Positions 9,126 to 17,960 of a stretch of 64,000 nt of DNA are shown piece after piece. Source of the stretch: Nitrospirillum pindoramense (GTDB lineage Bacteria; Pseudomonadota; Alphaproteobacteria; Azospirillales; Azospirillaceae); assembly GCF_007827955.1 (NCBI RefSeq), contig NZ_VITR01000001.1, forward strand, positions 310,001 to 374,000. The letters are read 5' to 3'. The notes under the pieces are model-generated. The model had not been told where the DNA came from. It ran no database searches and saw only the letters and a program-made list of their open reading frames with translations. Each line of letters opens with the position of its first letter. The stretch's first letter is position 1. The translations under genes were made by a program, and so were the position numbers.

Positions 9126-10133
9126 TTAACGCCGGGCCAGCCCCGTGCTGCCGCGCACGACCAGACGGTGCGGCAGGGTGACGGATCGGGGGGCGTCCTG
9201 TCCGCCGCGCAGGATGTCCAGCAGCAGGGCCACCGCCGTCCGCCCCAAATCCTCCATGGGCTGGCTGACCGTGGTCAGCGCCGGTTCCAGATAGCGGGCG
9301 AAGCGGATGTCATCGAAGCCCACCAGGGACAGGTCGTCCGGGCAGCGGCGGCCCCGCTGGCGCGCGGCGGCCAGGGCGCCCATGGCCATCTCATCGCTGA
9401 AGCAGAACAGGGCCGTGGGCTCCTTGGCGGCGGCCAGCAGGCTTTCGGCCTCCCGCTCCCCCGATTCCACGGAGAAGTCGCCGGTGGCGATGCGCAGTCC
9501 CGCTTCCGCGCCGTGGCGGGCGGCGGCGGTCCACACGCCGGCCAGGCGGTCGCGGCTGAGGGGGCTGGCCAGCGGGCCGGTGATGACGCCTATGGTGCGG
9601 TGGCCCAGGCCGTACAGCAGATCCATGGCCTCCGTCGCGGCGGCGGCGTTGTCGATGTGGGCGCTGGACACACCCAGGTCGGGGCTGAACTCGCAGCCGT
9701 TGACCACCGGCGCCTTGGCGCCCTGGCGGCCGATCAACTCCGCCAATGTGTCGGGCAGGCGATGGCCCAGGAAGATCAGGCCGTCTGCCTCCTTCCGGCG
9801 CAGCATGCCGGCGTACTGCTCCTCCCGCTCAGTGCTGTGGCGGGTATCCCCCAGCAGTACCGAATATCCCGCGCCCTGCGCCGCCTCCTCCGCCCCGCGG
9901 ATGACGCTGGAGAAAAAGGGGTTGGAGATGTCGGGCACCGTCACGACGATCTTGGCCGTGCGCAGGGTGCGCAGGCTCTTGGCGGCGTAGTTGGGCTCAT
10001 AGCCCAGGGCTTCGACGGCGGCCATCACCCGTTCACGCGTCGCCTCACTGACCACCTCGGGGGTGCTCAGGACGCGGGAGACGGTGGCGGTGGAAACATG
10101 GGCCCGGCGGGCCACGTCTTGAATGGTCGGCAT
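9126..10133 (-). CDS. LacI-family transcriptional regulator
   Basis: A 335-aa sugar-responsive repressor. The N-terminal helix-turn-helix (TIQDVARRAHVSTATVSRVL, residues about 3-22) is a textbook LacI domain, and the rest is a periplasmic-binding-protein-like ligand domain (e.g. GFDDIRFARYLEPALTTVSQP near the C-terminus). The start is the ATG at 10133; the reading frame stays open far upstream but that part lies antisense to the dehydrogenase gene and is not homologous. It is divergent from the Gfo/Idh/MocA operon, and the 123-base gap holds a perfect LacI-type operator, so it very likely controls that operon. Confidence 0.93.
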   Translation of the reverse strand: MPTIQDVARRAHVSTATVSRVLSTPEVVSEATRERVMAAVEALGYEPNYAAKSLRTLRTAKIVVTVPDISNPFFSSVIRGAEEAAQGAGYSVLLGDTRHSTEREEQYAGMLRRKEADGLIFLGHRLPDTLAELIGRQGAKAPVVNGCEFSPDLGVSSAHIDNAAAATEAMDLLYGLGHRTIGVITGPLASPLSRDRLAGVWTAAARHGAEAGLRIATGDFSVESGEREAESLLAAAKEPTALFCFSDEMAMGALAAARQRGRRCPDDLSLVGFDDIRFARYLEPALTTVSQPMEDLGRTAVALLLDILRGGQDAPRSVTLPHRLVVRGSTGLARR

Positions 10134-10173
10134 GGGATGGGAGGGTGCGTTTGATCCGCGCCGCCTGCAAGGG

Positions 10174-10218
10174 TTGCGAGGGCGGGGCCCGGCTGTTAGA
10201 GTGATGTAATCGATTTCA
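10174..10218 (+). promoter_or_regulatory. Sigma-70 promoter with LacI-type operator for the sugar operon
   Basis: TTGCGA at 10174-10179, 17 bases, TAGAGT at 10197-10202 is a plausible -35/-10 pair reading right. Two bases further, TGTAATCGATTTCA at 10205-10218 matches the LacI-family consensus TG-N-AA-N-CG-N-TT-N-CA at every fixed position and contains the palindrome AATCGATT. It would cover the start of transcription, so binding should repress the dehydrogenase/isomerase operon at 10257-13472. Confidence 0.7.
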
Positions 10219-10256
10219 TAAACGCGCCGCACATCAAAGAGCGCAAAGGGGGGGCG

Positions 10257-11384
10257 ATGTCCGACAGCGTGATCCGTATGGCCATGGTGGGTGGGGGCCC
10301 CGGCTCCTTCATCGGGCCGGTGCATCGCATGGCGGCGGAGCTGGACGGCCGAATCCGCCTTGTGGCCGGGGCCTTTAGCCGGGACGCGGCCAAGTCCGCG
10401 GCCGCGGCCCGGGGCTATGGCATCGACCCGGCGCGGGCCTATGGCGACTATCGCCAAATGCTGGCGGCGGAGGCGGCGCGGCCCGACGGCGCCCAGTTCG
10501 TGGCCATCGTCACCCCCAACCATCTGCACTTCCCGGTGGCCAAGGCGGCGCTGGAGGCGGGCTTCCCCGTGCTGAGCGACAAGCCGGCGACAGCCACCCT
10601 GGAGGAGGCGCAGGAGCTGGCCCGCGTGGTGGCCGATACCGGCCGTCCCTATGGCCTGACCTACACCTACACCGGCTATGCCCTGGTGCGGGAGGCGAGG
10701 GCGATCGTGCGGCGTGGCGACCTGGGCGCCATCCGCAAGGTGGTGGTGGAATATTCCCAAGGCTGGCTGTCCGAGGCGGTGGAGAAAACGGACAACGCCC
10801 AGGCCGCCTGGCGGGCGGACCCGGCGCGGTCCGGCCTGGGCGGCTGCATCGGCGACATCGGCGTCCACGCCTTCAACATGGCGGAATTTGTCAGCGGCCT
10901 GAAGGTCACCCGGCTGAACGCCGACCTCAACAGCGTGGTGCCCGGCCGCCGGCTGGATGACGACTGCAACATCCTGCTGCGCTTCGGCGATGGCGTGCCG
11001 GGCGTGCTGGTGGCCAGTCAGGTGGCGGCGGGGGATCGCAACGGCCCGCGCCTGCGGGTTTATGGTGAACGGGGCGGGTTGGATTGGTGCCATGAGCGGC
11101 CGGACGTGCTGACCCTCAACTGGCTGGACCGCCCCACCCAGACGCTGCATGCGGCATCGCCCTATCTCGGCCCGGCGGGACGGGGGCCGGCGCGCCTGCC
11201 CACCGGCCATCCCGAGGGCTTCATCGAGGCCTTCGCCACGCTTTACCGCGACTTCGCCGCCATCATCGCCAGCGGGGGCGATCTTGACGGCACGGCGGTC
11301 CCCACCATCCAGGACGGGGTGCGCGGCATGGCCTTCATCGCCCGCGCCGTGGCCGCCAACGGCGCCGGCTGGGTTGATCTGTGA
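10257..11384 (+). CDS. Gfo/Idh/MocA-family sugar dehydrogenase
   Basis: A 375-aa NAD(P)-dependent oxidoreductase acting on a sugar or cyclitol. The Rossmann N-terminus begins MAMVGGGPGSFIGPVHR; TPNHLHF and the catalytic-lysine motif SDKPAT follow, then GGCIGDIGVHAFNMAEF, where the D..H pair is the usual active-site part of the family. This subfamily is commonly clustered with TIM-barrel sugar isomerase-like genes, as here: two follow at gaps of 34 and 20 bases. Members in such clusters often oxidise C3 of glycosides or interconvert inositols; which applies here is not decided by sequence. Repressed, I infer, by the divergent LacI protein. Confidence 0.88.
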   Translation: MSDSVIRMAMVGGGPGSFIGPVHRMAAELDGRIRLVAGAFSRDAAKSAAAARGYGIDPARAYGDYRQMLAAEAARPDGAQFVAIVTPNHLHFPVAKAALEAGFPVLSDKPATATLEEAQELARVVADTGRPYGLTYTYTGYALVREARAIVRRGDLGAIRKVVVEYSQGWLSEAVEKTDNAQAAWRADPARSGLGGCIGDIGVHAFNMAEFVSGLKVTRLNADLNSVVPGRRLDDDCNILLRFGDGVPGVLVASQVAAGDRNGPRLRVYGERGGLDWCHERPDVLTLNWLDRPTQTLHAASPYLGPAGRGPARLPTGHPEGFIEAFATLYRDFAAIIASGGDLDGTAVPTIQDGVRGMAFIARAVAANGAGWVDL

Positions 11385-11418
11385 CGGGGCCAACGCTTTT
11401 CGGGGAAGGAAAACAACC

Positions 11419-12471
11419 ATGAAGACCATCAAGGGCCCCGGCATTTTCCTGGCCCAGTTCGCGGGCGACACGCCGCCCTTCGACACCGTGGGTGGCTTGG
11501 CCGGCTGGGCGTCGTCCCTGGGGTATCAGGGCGTGCAGGTGCCCACGGGGCCAAGCGGCCTGCTGGATCTGGAAAAGGCCGCGGAAAGCGTCGACTACGC
11601 CCAGGAATTCGCCGGCATCCTGGCGGAGAAGGGTGTGGTGGTGACCGAGCTGTCGACCCACTTGCAGGGCCAACTGGTGGCGGTCCATCCCGCCTATGAC
11701 GCGCTGTTCGATGGCTTCGCCCCGCCGGAGGTGCGCGGCAATGGCACAGCGCGCCGGGAATGGGCGGTGAATCAACTGATGCTGGCGGCCCGCGTCAGCC
11801 GCAATTTGGGCTTGACGGCGCACGCCACGTTCTCCGGCGCCCTGGCCTGGCCCTATATGTACCCCTGGCCGCAGCGCCCCGCCGGATTGGTTGAGGAGGC
11901 GTTCGCCGAGCTGGGCCGGCGCTGGCGTCCCATCCTGGACGCCTTCGATGCCGCCGGCGTCGACCTTTGCTTTGAATTGCATCCCGGGGAGGATCTGTTC
12001 GACGGCGCCACTTTCGAACGCTTCCTGGACGGGGTGGACCACCATCCGCGCGCCACCATCCTCTACGACCCCAGCCATTTCGTCCTGCAGCAACTGGACT
12101 ACCTGGCCTTCATCGACCGCTACCATTCCCGCATCCGCGCCTTCCATGTGAAGGACGCGGAGTTCCGGCCCGATGGCCGCGCCGGCGTCTACGGCGGTTA
12201 TCTGCCCTGGGTGGAGCGGCCGGGCCGCTTCCGCTCCCTGGGGGACGGGCAGGTGGATTTCGGGGCCATCTTCGCCAAGTTGGCCCAATACGACTATCCC
12301 GGCTGGGCTGTGCTGGAATGGGAATGCGCGCTGAAGCATCCCGAGGATGGCGCGCAGGAAGGGGCGCCCTTCATCCGCGACCACATCATCCGGGTGACGG
12401 AACGCGCCTTCGACGATTTCGCCGCCAGCGGCGTGGACACGGCCCGCAACCGCGCCCTGCTGGGCCTATAA
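11419..12471 (+). CDS. TIM-barrel sugar isomerase/epimerase-like protein
   Basis: A 350-aa cytosolic member of the xylose isomerase-like/AP-endonuclease 2 fold. The metal-binding positions expected for the fold are visible in order: Glu in CFELHPGE, Asp in LYDPSHF, His in AFHVKDAE and Glu in VLEWEC. The start is the ATG at 11419, preceded by GGAAGGAAA; the frame is open further upstream but there overlaps the dehydrogenase gene. Middle gene of the 10257-13472 operon. By analogy with inositol and 3-keto-sugar operons it may isomerise, dehydrate or hydrate the product of the dehydrogenase. The exact reaction is unknown. Confidence 0.82.
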   Translation: MKTIKGPGIFLAQFAGDTPPFDTVGGLAGWASSLGYQGVQVPTGPSGLLDLEKAAESVDYAQEFAGILAEKGVVVTELSTHLQGQLVAVHPAYDALFDGFAPPEVRGNGTARREWAVNQLMLAARVSRNLGLTAHATFSGALAWPYMYPWPQRPAGLVEEAFAELGRRWRPILDAFDAAGVDLCFELHPGEDLFDGATFERFLDGVDHHPRATILYDPSHFVLQQLDYLAFIDRYHSRIRAFHVKDAEFRPDGRAGVYGGYLPWVERPGRFRSLGDGQVDFGAIFAKLAQYDYPGWAVLEWECALKHPEDGAQEGAPFIRDHIIRVTERAFDDFAASGVDTARNRALLGL

Positions 12472-12491
12472 AGCAAGCCAAGGGAATACCC

Positions 12492-13472
12492 ATGATCACC
12501 CCAATGATCACGACACGAACCAGCCGCCGCGCCTTCATTGGCGGTGTCGCCGCCCTGGCCGGCCTGGGCTTGGCGCGGCTATCCAGCGCCGCCCCCACAC
12601 CTTTCTTCAAGGGCAACGGCCTGCCCATCGGCCTGCAGCTCTACACCCTGGGCGACCTGGCGCAGAAGGACCTGCCCGGCACGCTGACGGCGGTGGCGGA
12701 CATGGGCTACCGCGCGGTGGAGCTGCCGGGATTTTACGGCCATACCGCGGGCGACTTGGCGGTGGCGCTGAAGGCCGCCGGCCTGGTGTGCGAAAGTGCC
12801 CATGTCAATGCACAGGGCAGGGGCCCGGCGCCCAGCCTGTCCGGCGACCTGGACGCGCTGGTGCGCGATGCCCACACCATCGGGCTGAAGTTCATCGTCA
12901 TGCCCATGTTCACCATCCCGGCGCGCCTGGGTGGGCTGCAGGCGGGCGAAGGCTTCGGTGATTTCCTGGCCCGGGTCGCGTCGCAGTTCACCGTCGATGA
13001 CTGGAAGGCCCAGGCCGCCTTCCTCAACGAGAAAGGGGCGGCCCTGAAGAAAGCCGGGCTGCAACTGGCCTACCACAACCATAATCCCGAATTCGCCCCT
13101 ATGGCTGGCGGCACGGCCACCGGCTACGACATCCTGCTGGCCGAAACCGATCCGGATCTGGTGAAGATGGAAATGGACGCCGGCTGGGTGGCCGCGGCGG
13201 GCCTTGATCCGGTGGCGCTATTGCAGGCCCATCCCGGCCGCTTCCGCCTGATGCATGTGAAGGATGTGAAGGCGGGCACCGCCACCAACACGCGGCTGAA
13301 GATGGACCCGACGGAGGTGGGCGCCGGTACCCTGGATTGGCGTCGCATCCTGCCCGCCGCCCATGCTGGCGGCGTTAGCCACTTCTATGTCGAGCAGGAA
13401 CCCCCTTTCGCCCGGCCCCGGCTGGAGGCGGCGCGGCTCAGCGCCGACTATCTGGCCAAGCTGGCGGTATGA
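12492..13472 (+). CDS. Tat-exported TIM-barrel sugar isomerase-like protein
   Basis: A 326-aa protein of the same fold as its upstream neighbour, but carrying a twin-arginine signal: TSRRAFIGG followed by a hydrophobic stretch ending LSSAAP (residues about 10-34). It should therefore fold with its metal in the cytosol and be exported. Metal-ligand stretches seen are AYHNHNPEF, MEMDAGW, LMHVKD and YVEQEPP. Last gene of the LacI-controlled operon, 20 bases after the second gene. A periplasmic isomerase/lyase-like enzyme next to cytosolic partners suggests that sugar processing starts outside the inner membrane. Substrate unknown. Confidence 0.82.
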   Translation: MITPMITTRTSRRAFIGGVAALAGLGLARLSSAAPTPFFKGNGLPIGLQLYTLGDLAQKDLPGTLTAVADMGYRAVELPGFYGHTAGDLAVALKAAGLVCESAHVNAQGRGPAPSLSGDLDALVRDAHTIGLKFIVMPMFTIPARLGGLQAGEGFGDFLARVASQFTVDDWKAQAAFLNEKGAALKKAGLQLAYHNHNPEFAPMAGGTATGYDILLAETDPDLVKMEMDAGWVAAAGLDPVALLQAHPGRFRLMHVKDVKAGTATNTRLKMDPTEVGAGTLDWRRILPAAHAGGVSHFYVEQEPPFARPRLEAARLSADYLAKLAV

Positions 13473-13500
13473 CGCATCCTGTCTGGGGCCCCGATCTCGT

Positions 13501-13560
13501 GCCAGCGGCGCTGGCGATTGAGAGCGCATTTGAGGGTCCACGATCAAATGCCGTGGGTAT
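13501..13560 (-). repeat. Intergenic inverted-repeat element, copy A (GGCATTTGA family)
   Basis: Between two convergent gene ends. Perfect arms GCATTTGA (13526-13533) and TCAAATGC (13544-13551) form one stem, and GCCAGCG/CGCTGGC at 13501-13515 forms a second. Read on the minus strand it runs GGCATTTGATC...CTCA..TGC...CAATCGCC...GCTGGC and aligns over about 50 bases with copy B at 44757. Confidence 0.6.
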
Positions 13561-13565
13561 CAGGC

Positions 13566-15992
13566 CTAGGGCGCCTGCCAGAGGTGCGCCGGGCGGGCCG
13601 CTGCCAGTGATGGCCCCACGCTGATGGCGTGGCCGCCTAGGGCGGTGCGCCAGCCGTGGCGCCCGACATCCCAATGGCTGAAGGCGCGGGCGTCCAGGGT
13701 CAGCACGGCGGTCGCCTCCGCCCCCGGTGCCAGAACCAGGGGGGCGATGGCGCGCAGGCGCGGGATGGGGGATGAGCCGTCCTCCTCCGGGCTGGTGACA
13801 TAGGCCTGCACCACGGTCTTGCCCGCGCGGGCGCCGGTGTTGCGGACTGGTACCATGATCGTCACGCCGCCATCAGCGGTGGGGGCCACCACCGGATGGC
13901 CATAGGCGAAGGTGGTGTAGCCCAGGCCTTCGCCCAGGCAGTGGCGGGGGACCAGGTCCTGGGCCGCGAAGTGGCGGTAGCCGATGTGCCAGCCCTCGGC
14001 ATAGCGCACCCGGCCGTCCTCATCCGGCGTCAGGTCATAGGCGGGGTAGTCGCCGTCCTGGGCGGCGAAGGTCAGGGGCAGGCGGCCCCCTGGCTCCCGG
14101 TCACCGGCCAGCACCGCCGCGATGGCCGGTCCGAACATCTCGCCGGGATACCAGGTGATCATCAGGGCCGGCACCCCCTCGGCCCAGGACAGGTCCACGG
14201 CGTGGGCGACGTTGACCAGGACGGCGGTGTTGGGATTGGCGGCGACCACGCGGCGGATAAGCTCGGCCTGCCCGGCGGGCAGCCGCGTATCCGGCCGGTC
14301 CTTGCTTTCCACGCCGGCGTCCTGCGTCTCTCCCACGATCAGGAAGACGGTGTCGGCCTGGGATGCCACGGCCACCGCGCGTTCCAGCAGTTCCGCCGGG
14401 TTGTCCGGCCCCCGCACACCGTACCACAGGCCGTGGGCGCGGGCGGGGGCGTAGCGCAACTCCACCACCACCCGCACCGCCTGGCCGGCGACCAGCGCCT
14501 GGGTGACGGTGTCCGCCTCCCCCGCCTTCAGCACGCCCATGATATCGGACGGCCGCACGGAGTCGTCGCGGCGGAAGACCTCCACCCCGTCCAGCAGCAG
14601 GCGCACCGGCCCGGTGCCGCCGACGTGGAAGGTATGCGGACCATCTTGGGTGGGTGTCAGCAGGCCGCTGGCCCGCACCGTTCCCGGCCGGTCCAGCGGC
14701 GGGGCGCCGTCCATGCCGTGGAACCAGGTCAGGCTGTTGGTGTCGCGCGTCTCCGTCCGGCTGGGGGGCTGGTCCGGGTCGTGGCCGGTGAAATACTCCA
14801 CCGTCATGCCGCGCCCTGTCCCATCCAGGGCGGTGACGGGCATGGACGGCAGGCGCGGCTGCGGGTCCACGCCCGGCTCGAACAGCACGGTGCAGTCCTG
14901 GCCATAACGGGCGCGGATCGCGTCCAGCGGTGCCAGGGCGTCGGGCCGCACGGCGATCTTGGCGAAGGTACCGCCCTGGTAGCAGGGGGCCAGCGCGTTG
15001 GGCCCGATGACGGCGATGGTCAGGCCCGGCCGTGGCGCCTGGGGCAGCAGGGCGCCTTCATTCTTCAGCAGCACGAAGCCGGCGGCGGCGGCCTCGGTCA
15101 GCAGGGCGGGCGCGTCGTCCTCATAGGGGGAAACGGCGCCCGTGTGGGTACGTGCCGCCAGCCGCGCCACCCGGGCTGCCGCGTCATCGACACGGGCCGG
15201 CGCCACCCGGCCCTCGCGCACCGCCGCGGCCAGCGCGGGGCCGAAGCGGCCGGTCATGGGCGGCATCTCCAGGTCCAGGCCGGCCGTGGCGCTGGCGTCC
15301 GTGTCCAAGGTGCCGAACCAGTCGGAGACGATGAAGCCGTCGAAACCCCATTCCCCTTTCACAATGTCGCGCAGCAACAGGGGATGCTCCACGCAATGGG
15401 TGCCATTGACGCGGTTATAGGCGGCCAGGATGCCCCAGACGCCGGTGGACACCGCCCGCTCGAACGGTAGCAGATAGACCTCGCGCAGCGTGCGCTCGTC
15501 CACCACCGCGTCCATGGCGTTGCGTTCGGTTTCGCTGTCGTTGCACACCAGATGCTTGGCGACGGCGGCCACCCCACGGCTCTGGATGCCGTCGATCCAG
15601 GCGGCGCCCATCTCGCCCGTCAACCAGGGATCCTCGGAGAACATCTCGAACGCGCGGCCGGCCAGGGGGCTGCGCGGCAGGTTCAGGTTGGGCGCCAGCA
15701 CGGCCTGCACCCCCAGGCGCCGCGCCTCCTCACCCACCAGGGCGCCGATGCGTCGCACCAGGGCGGGGTCCCAGCTGGCCGCGAGCGCGGTACCGCAAGG
15801 GGTGAGGGTTGAGACGTCGCGCTCATCCACCCGGCCGCTGGCGATGCCCATGGGGCCGTCGGCCATCTTGACCGGGGGGATGCCCGCTTGCGGCAGGGCG
15901 GCCGTCGACCACATGGCCGCGCCCGTGGTCAGGCGGGCCTTGTCGTCCAAGGTCAGGGCCGACACGTCGATAGCATCCGATGTCACAGGCAT
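13566..15992 (-). CDS. Glycoside hydrolase family 3 beta-glucosidase with PA14 domain
   Basis: An 808-aa retaining exo-glycosidase. The GH3 N-terminal barrel carries KHLVCN (146-151) and the nucleophile in SDW (Asp224); the C-terminal sandwich domain has TVFLIVGETQDAGVESKDR and NPNTAVLVNVAHAV. A PA14 domain (about 385-515, GLLTPTQDGPHTFHVGGTGPV) is inserted, as in many aryl-beta-glucosidases, and often shapes substrate choice. A fibronectin-like domain ends it. There is no signal peptide, so it acts in the cytosol. A GGGGAGG ribosome site abuts the ATG at 15992, so the GTG two codons on (15986) may be the true start. It is the third gene of the operon with the flavin monooxygenase. Confidence 0.93.
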   Translation of the reverse strand: MPVTSDAIDVSALTLDDKARLTTGAAMWSTAALPQAGIPPVKMADGPMGIASGRVDERDVSTLTPCGTALAASWDPALVRRIGALVGEEARRLGVQAVLAPNLNLPRSPLAGRAFEMFSEDPWLTGEMGAAWIDGIQSRGVAAVAKHLVCNDSETERNAMDAVVDERTLREVYLLPFERAVSTGVWGILAAYNRVNGTHCVEHPLLLRDIVKGEWGFDGFIVSDWFGTLDTDASATAGLDLEMPPMTGRFGPALAAAVREGRVAPARVDDAAARVARLAARTHTGAVSPYEDDAPALLTEAAAAGFVLLKNEGALLPQAPRPGLTIAVIGPNALAPCYQGGTFAKIAVRPDALAPLDAIRARYGQDCTVLFEPGVDPQPRLPSMPVTALDGTGRGMTVEYFTGHDPDQPPSRTETRDTNSLTWFHGMDGAPPLDRPGTVRASGLLTPTQDGPHTFHVGGTGPVRLLLDGVEVFRRDDSVRPSDIMGVLKAGEADTVTQALVAGQAVRVVVELRYAPARAHGLWYGVRGPDNPAELLERAVAVASQADTVFLIVGETQDAGVESKDRPDTRLPAGQAELIRRVVAANPNTAVLVNVAHAVDLSWAEGVPALMITWYPGEMFGPAIAAVLAGDREPGGRLPLTFAAQDGDYPAYDLTPDEDGRVRYAEGWHIGYRHFAAQDLVPRHCLGEGLGYTTFAYGHPVVAPTADGGVTIMVPVRNTGARAGKTVVQAYVTSPEEDGSSPIPRLRAIAPLVLAPGAEATAVLTLDARAFSHWDVGRHGWRTALGGHAISVGPSLAAARPAHLWQAP

Positions 15993-16010
15993 CCTCCCCG
16001 GTTCCTTGGG

Positions 16011-16580
16011 TCACGCGGCCTGGCGGCGGGCGAAGCCCGTGACCTGGTCCGCCAGCATGTCCAGGTTGGCCTGCGCCGCCATGTCGGTGCAGGCGCCGTC
16101 GGGGCCGAAAAGGCCGCCGCCGCTGGTGTTGAAGGTCACTCCCAGGGGGGTGGGCCAGCCGCGCATGGCATGCACGATGCCGCGCAGGGCGGTCAGGGTC
16201 ACGCCGCAGGCCTGCCAGCCGGCGGCGGTGACGACGCAGCCCACAGCCCGCCCCTCGAAATAGGGGCGGCTGTCGTCCCTGAGGTCTTCCAGCAGGTCCA
16301 GCGCGTTCTTGACCAGGCCCGACACGCCACCGTGATAGCCGGGGGTGCCGATGACTAGGCCGTCGCACGTCCGAACCGCCTCCACCAGGGCTCGCTGGGC
16401 CGGGGTGCGGCTGCTGTCCTCCGGCGCGAAGTGGGGCAGGGCCGCCAGCTCCGCCCCGCCGAACATCCGCGTGCGGGCGCCGGTCCGCTCGGCGCGGGCC
16501 AGCGCGGCGCGCACCGCCTTCTCTCCGCTGGAGCCTGGCCGCGTGGTACCGCCGATGCCGACGATGAGTGGCGCGGGCAT
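16011..16580 (-). CDS. NAD(P)H-dependent FMN reductase
   Basis: A 189-aa flavodoxin-like reductase. The start IVGIGGTTRPGSS is the phosphate-binding loop of the NADPH-dependent FMN reductase family and TPGYHGGVSGLVKNALDLLEDL is its second signature. It should supply reduced flavin to the neighbouring luciferase-like monooxygenase: its ATG overlaps the stop of that gene by one base (TGATG). The start at 16580 was chosen for this coupling; an upstream extension would be antisense-like sequence. The GH3 gene follows 18 bases after the stop. Confidence 0.88.
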   Translation of the reverse strand: MPAPLIVGIGGTTRPGSSGEKAVRAALARAERTGARTRMFGGAELAALPHFAPEDSSRTPAQRALVEAVRTCDGLVIGTPGYHGGVSGLVKNALDLLEDLRDDSRPYFEGRAVGCVVTAAGWQACGVTLTALRGIVHAMRGWPTPLGVTFNTSGGGLFGPDGACTDMAAQANLDMLADQVTGFARRQAA

Positions 16581-17686
16581 CACTCGCCCTCCCGGAAACG
16601 CGGCATGACCTGCTCGGCGAACAGCCGCATGGAGGCGCGGCCCAGCCGGTCCCGTTCTGCCGTCAACGGGCCGTTGGTGAAGCTCATCAGCACGTTGCCG
16701 ATGCCGAGGTCGGCATAGTCCCGCAGGTGGGCGGCCACCGTGTCCGGGCTGCCGTACAGGCACCAGGTGCTGATCCAGTCTTCCGACAGGGCGTTGGGCG
16801 CCTCATGGATTTTCACGTCACTGATGGCCTCGGCCCGCTTGTTGTAGACCAGCTCGCGATCCACGGCGGCCTGGTAGGACTTCAGGATCAGCTCCAGTTC
16901 CTCCCGCGCTTGGGCATCGGTCGGGGCGACATGGACGCACTGATAGGTGTGGGTGGTCCAGGCCAGGGCCTTGGCCACCACGTCGGGGGCATGGCCGGCG
17001 GCCAACAAGGCGTCGCGGTAGTAGGTGAAGTATTTGGTGACATGGGCCAGCGGCTCCCGCCCGCCGATCTGGGGTGGGGTGAAGGCCGGGATGAAGGCGG
17101 GGAAGCCGGCCTTCGCCGCGCGGTCGGCGCTGCTGGGGCGCAGCGCCACGCTCATCAACGGGGCGTGCGGCTTGTCGCCGTAGGGGGCGGGCACGATGCG
17201 CTGCACCACCTGGCCCTTGTAGTGGCCGGTGTCGAATTCCACGGCTGGATCGTCGGTGGTCTTGGCCCACAGCGCCTCGGCGATATCCAGGTTTTCCTGG
17301 GCGATGCGGCTGGTTTCCTTGTAGTTCACGCCGAAGCCGATCATCTCCTCCGGCGTGGTGCCGCTGCCGATGCCCACCAGCAGCCGTCCCTCGGTCAGTT
17401 GGTCCAGCAAATTCACCCGTTCCGCGAAACGCACGGGGTGGTGCAGGGGTACGGTGGTGACGGAAAAGCCGAAATGCACCCGCTTCAGTTGCCCAGCCAG
17501 GAAGGCGGTGAAGACGAAGGGGTCGCTGGCCATGGGGGCATAGCCGGTGAAGTGATGGTCGGGCGTGAACACGGCGTCATAGCCCAACGCCTCCGCCTCC
17601 TTGGCGTGGGACACCAGCGTGTCGATGACGAACTTGTCGTCTTGCGGGCCCAGGGACCGGCCGGCGAGGAAGACGGAAAAGCGCAT
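16580..17686 (-). CDS. LLM-class flavin-dependent monooxygenase
   Basis: A 368-aa bacterial luciferase-like TIM-barrel monooxygenase that uses free reduced flavin and O2. Family features seen: DAVFTPDHHF near residue 36-45, the RLLVGIGSGTTPEEMIGFG stretch near 110-128 and the C-terminal ISTWCLYGSPDTVAAHL. Start ATG at 17686 with GGAGG eight bases upstream. It forms a two-component system with the flavin reductase coupled behind it and is first in an operon ending with a beta-glucosidase. That context suggests oxidation of an aglycone or aldehyde freed from a glycoside. An operator-like palindrome lies 140 bases upstream. Confidence 0.88.
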   Translation of the reverse strand: MRFSVFLAGRSLGPQDDKFVIDTLVSHAKEAEALGYDAVFTPDHHFTGYAPMASDPFVFTAFLAGQLKRVHFGFSVTTVPLHHPVRFAERVNLLDQLTEGRLLVGIGSGTTPEEMIGFGVNYKETSRIAQENLDIAEALWAKTTDDPAVEFDTGHYKGQVVQRIVPAPYGDKPHAPLMSVALRPSSADRAAKAGFPAFIPAFTPPQIGGREPLAHVTKYFTYYRDALLAAGHAPDVVAKALAWTTHTYQCVHVAPTDAQAREELELILKSYQAAVDRELVYNKRAEAISDVKIHEAPNALSEDWISTWCLYGSPDTVAAHLRDYADLGIGNVLMSFTNGPLTAERDRLGRASMRLFAEQVMPRFREGE

Positions 17687-17825
17687 GGGGGTGAACCTCC
17701 TGTCGATCCCGGTGGTGTCCGGGCTGTTGTTTCATGGATGGGGCAAGGGGAGGCCATGCCGGCAGGGGGCCGGATTTGGCGTGCGCGGGAACCGGACGCC
17801 TGTGCTAACATGGACATCCAGAACC

Positions 17826-17839
17826 AGAACCATCGTTCT
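17826..17839. promoter_or_regulatory. TetR-type operator, site 1 (AGAAC-CATC-GTTCT)
   Basis: A perfect 5-4-5 palindrome in the 274-base gap between the divergent LLM and TetR genes. It shares AGAA-N6-TTCT with sites at 18726 and 21209. Flanking half-sites (CAGAAC before, TTATTCTG after) extend the symmetry imperfectly. It probably serves the LLM operon, the TetR gene itself or both. I found no convincing -35/-10 pair around it. Confidence 0.6.
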
Positions 17840-17960
17840 ATTATTCTGTAGGTCAGATGACAGCCCGCCGTCAAGGGGCTGAAAGATTGCGCTTGCGAAT
17901 AAGAATGGGGCGATGGATGGGAATGCTTTTTGATCCTGTGCGTATGTTGGGGAATAGGTG

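Noticed and set aside
10134-11486. N-terminal extension of the LacI frame upstream of 10133
   Set aside because: LacI proteins begin at the helix-turn-helix; the extension runs antisense through the dehydrogenase gene and over the operator.
13501-13560. Repeat copy A as an insertion-sequence end
   Set aside because: No transposase gene, no target duplication seen, and other copies are equally isolated between convergent genes.
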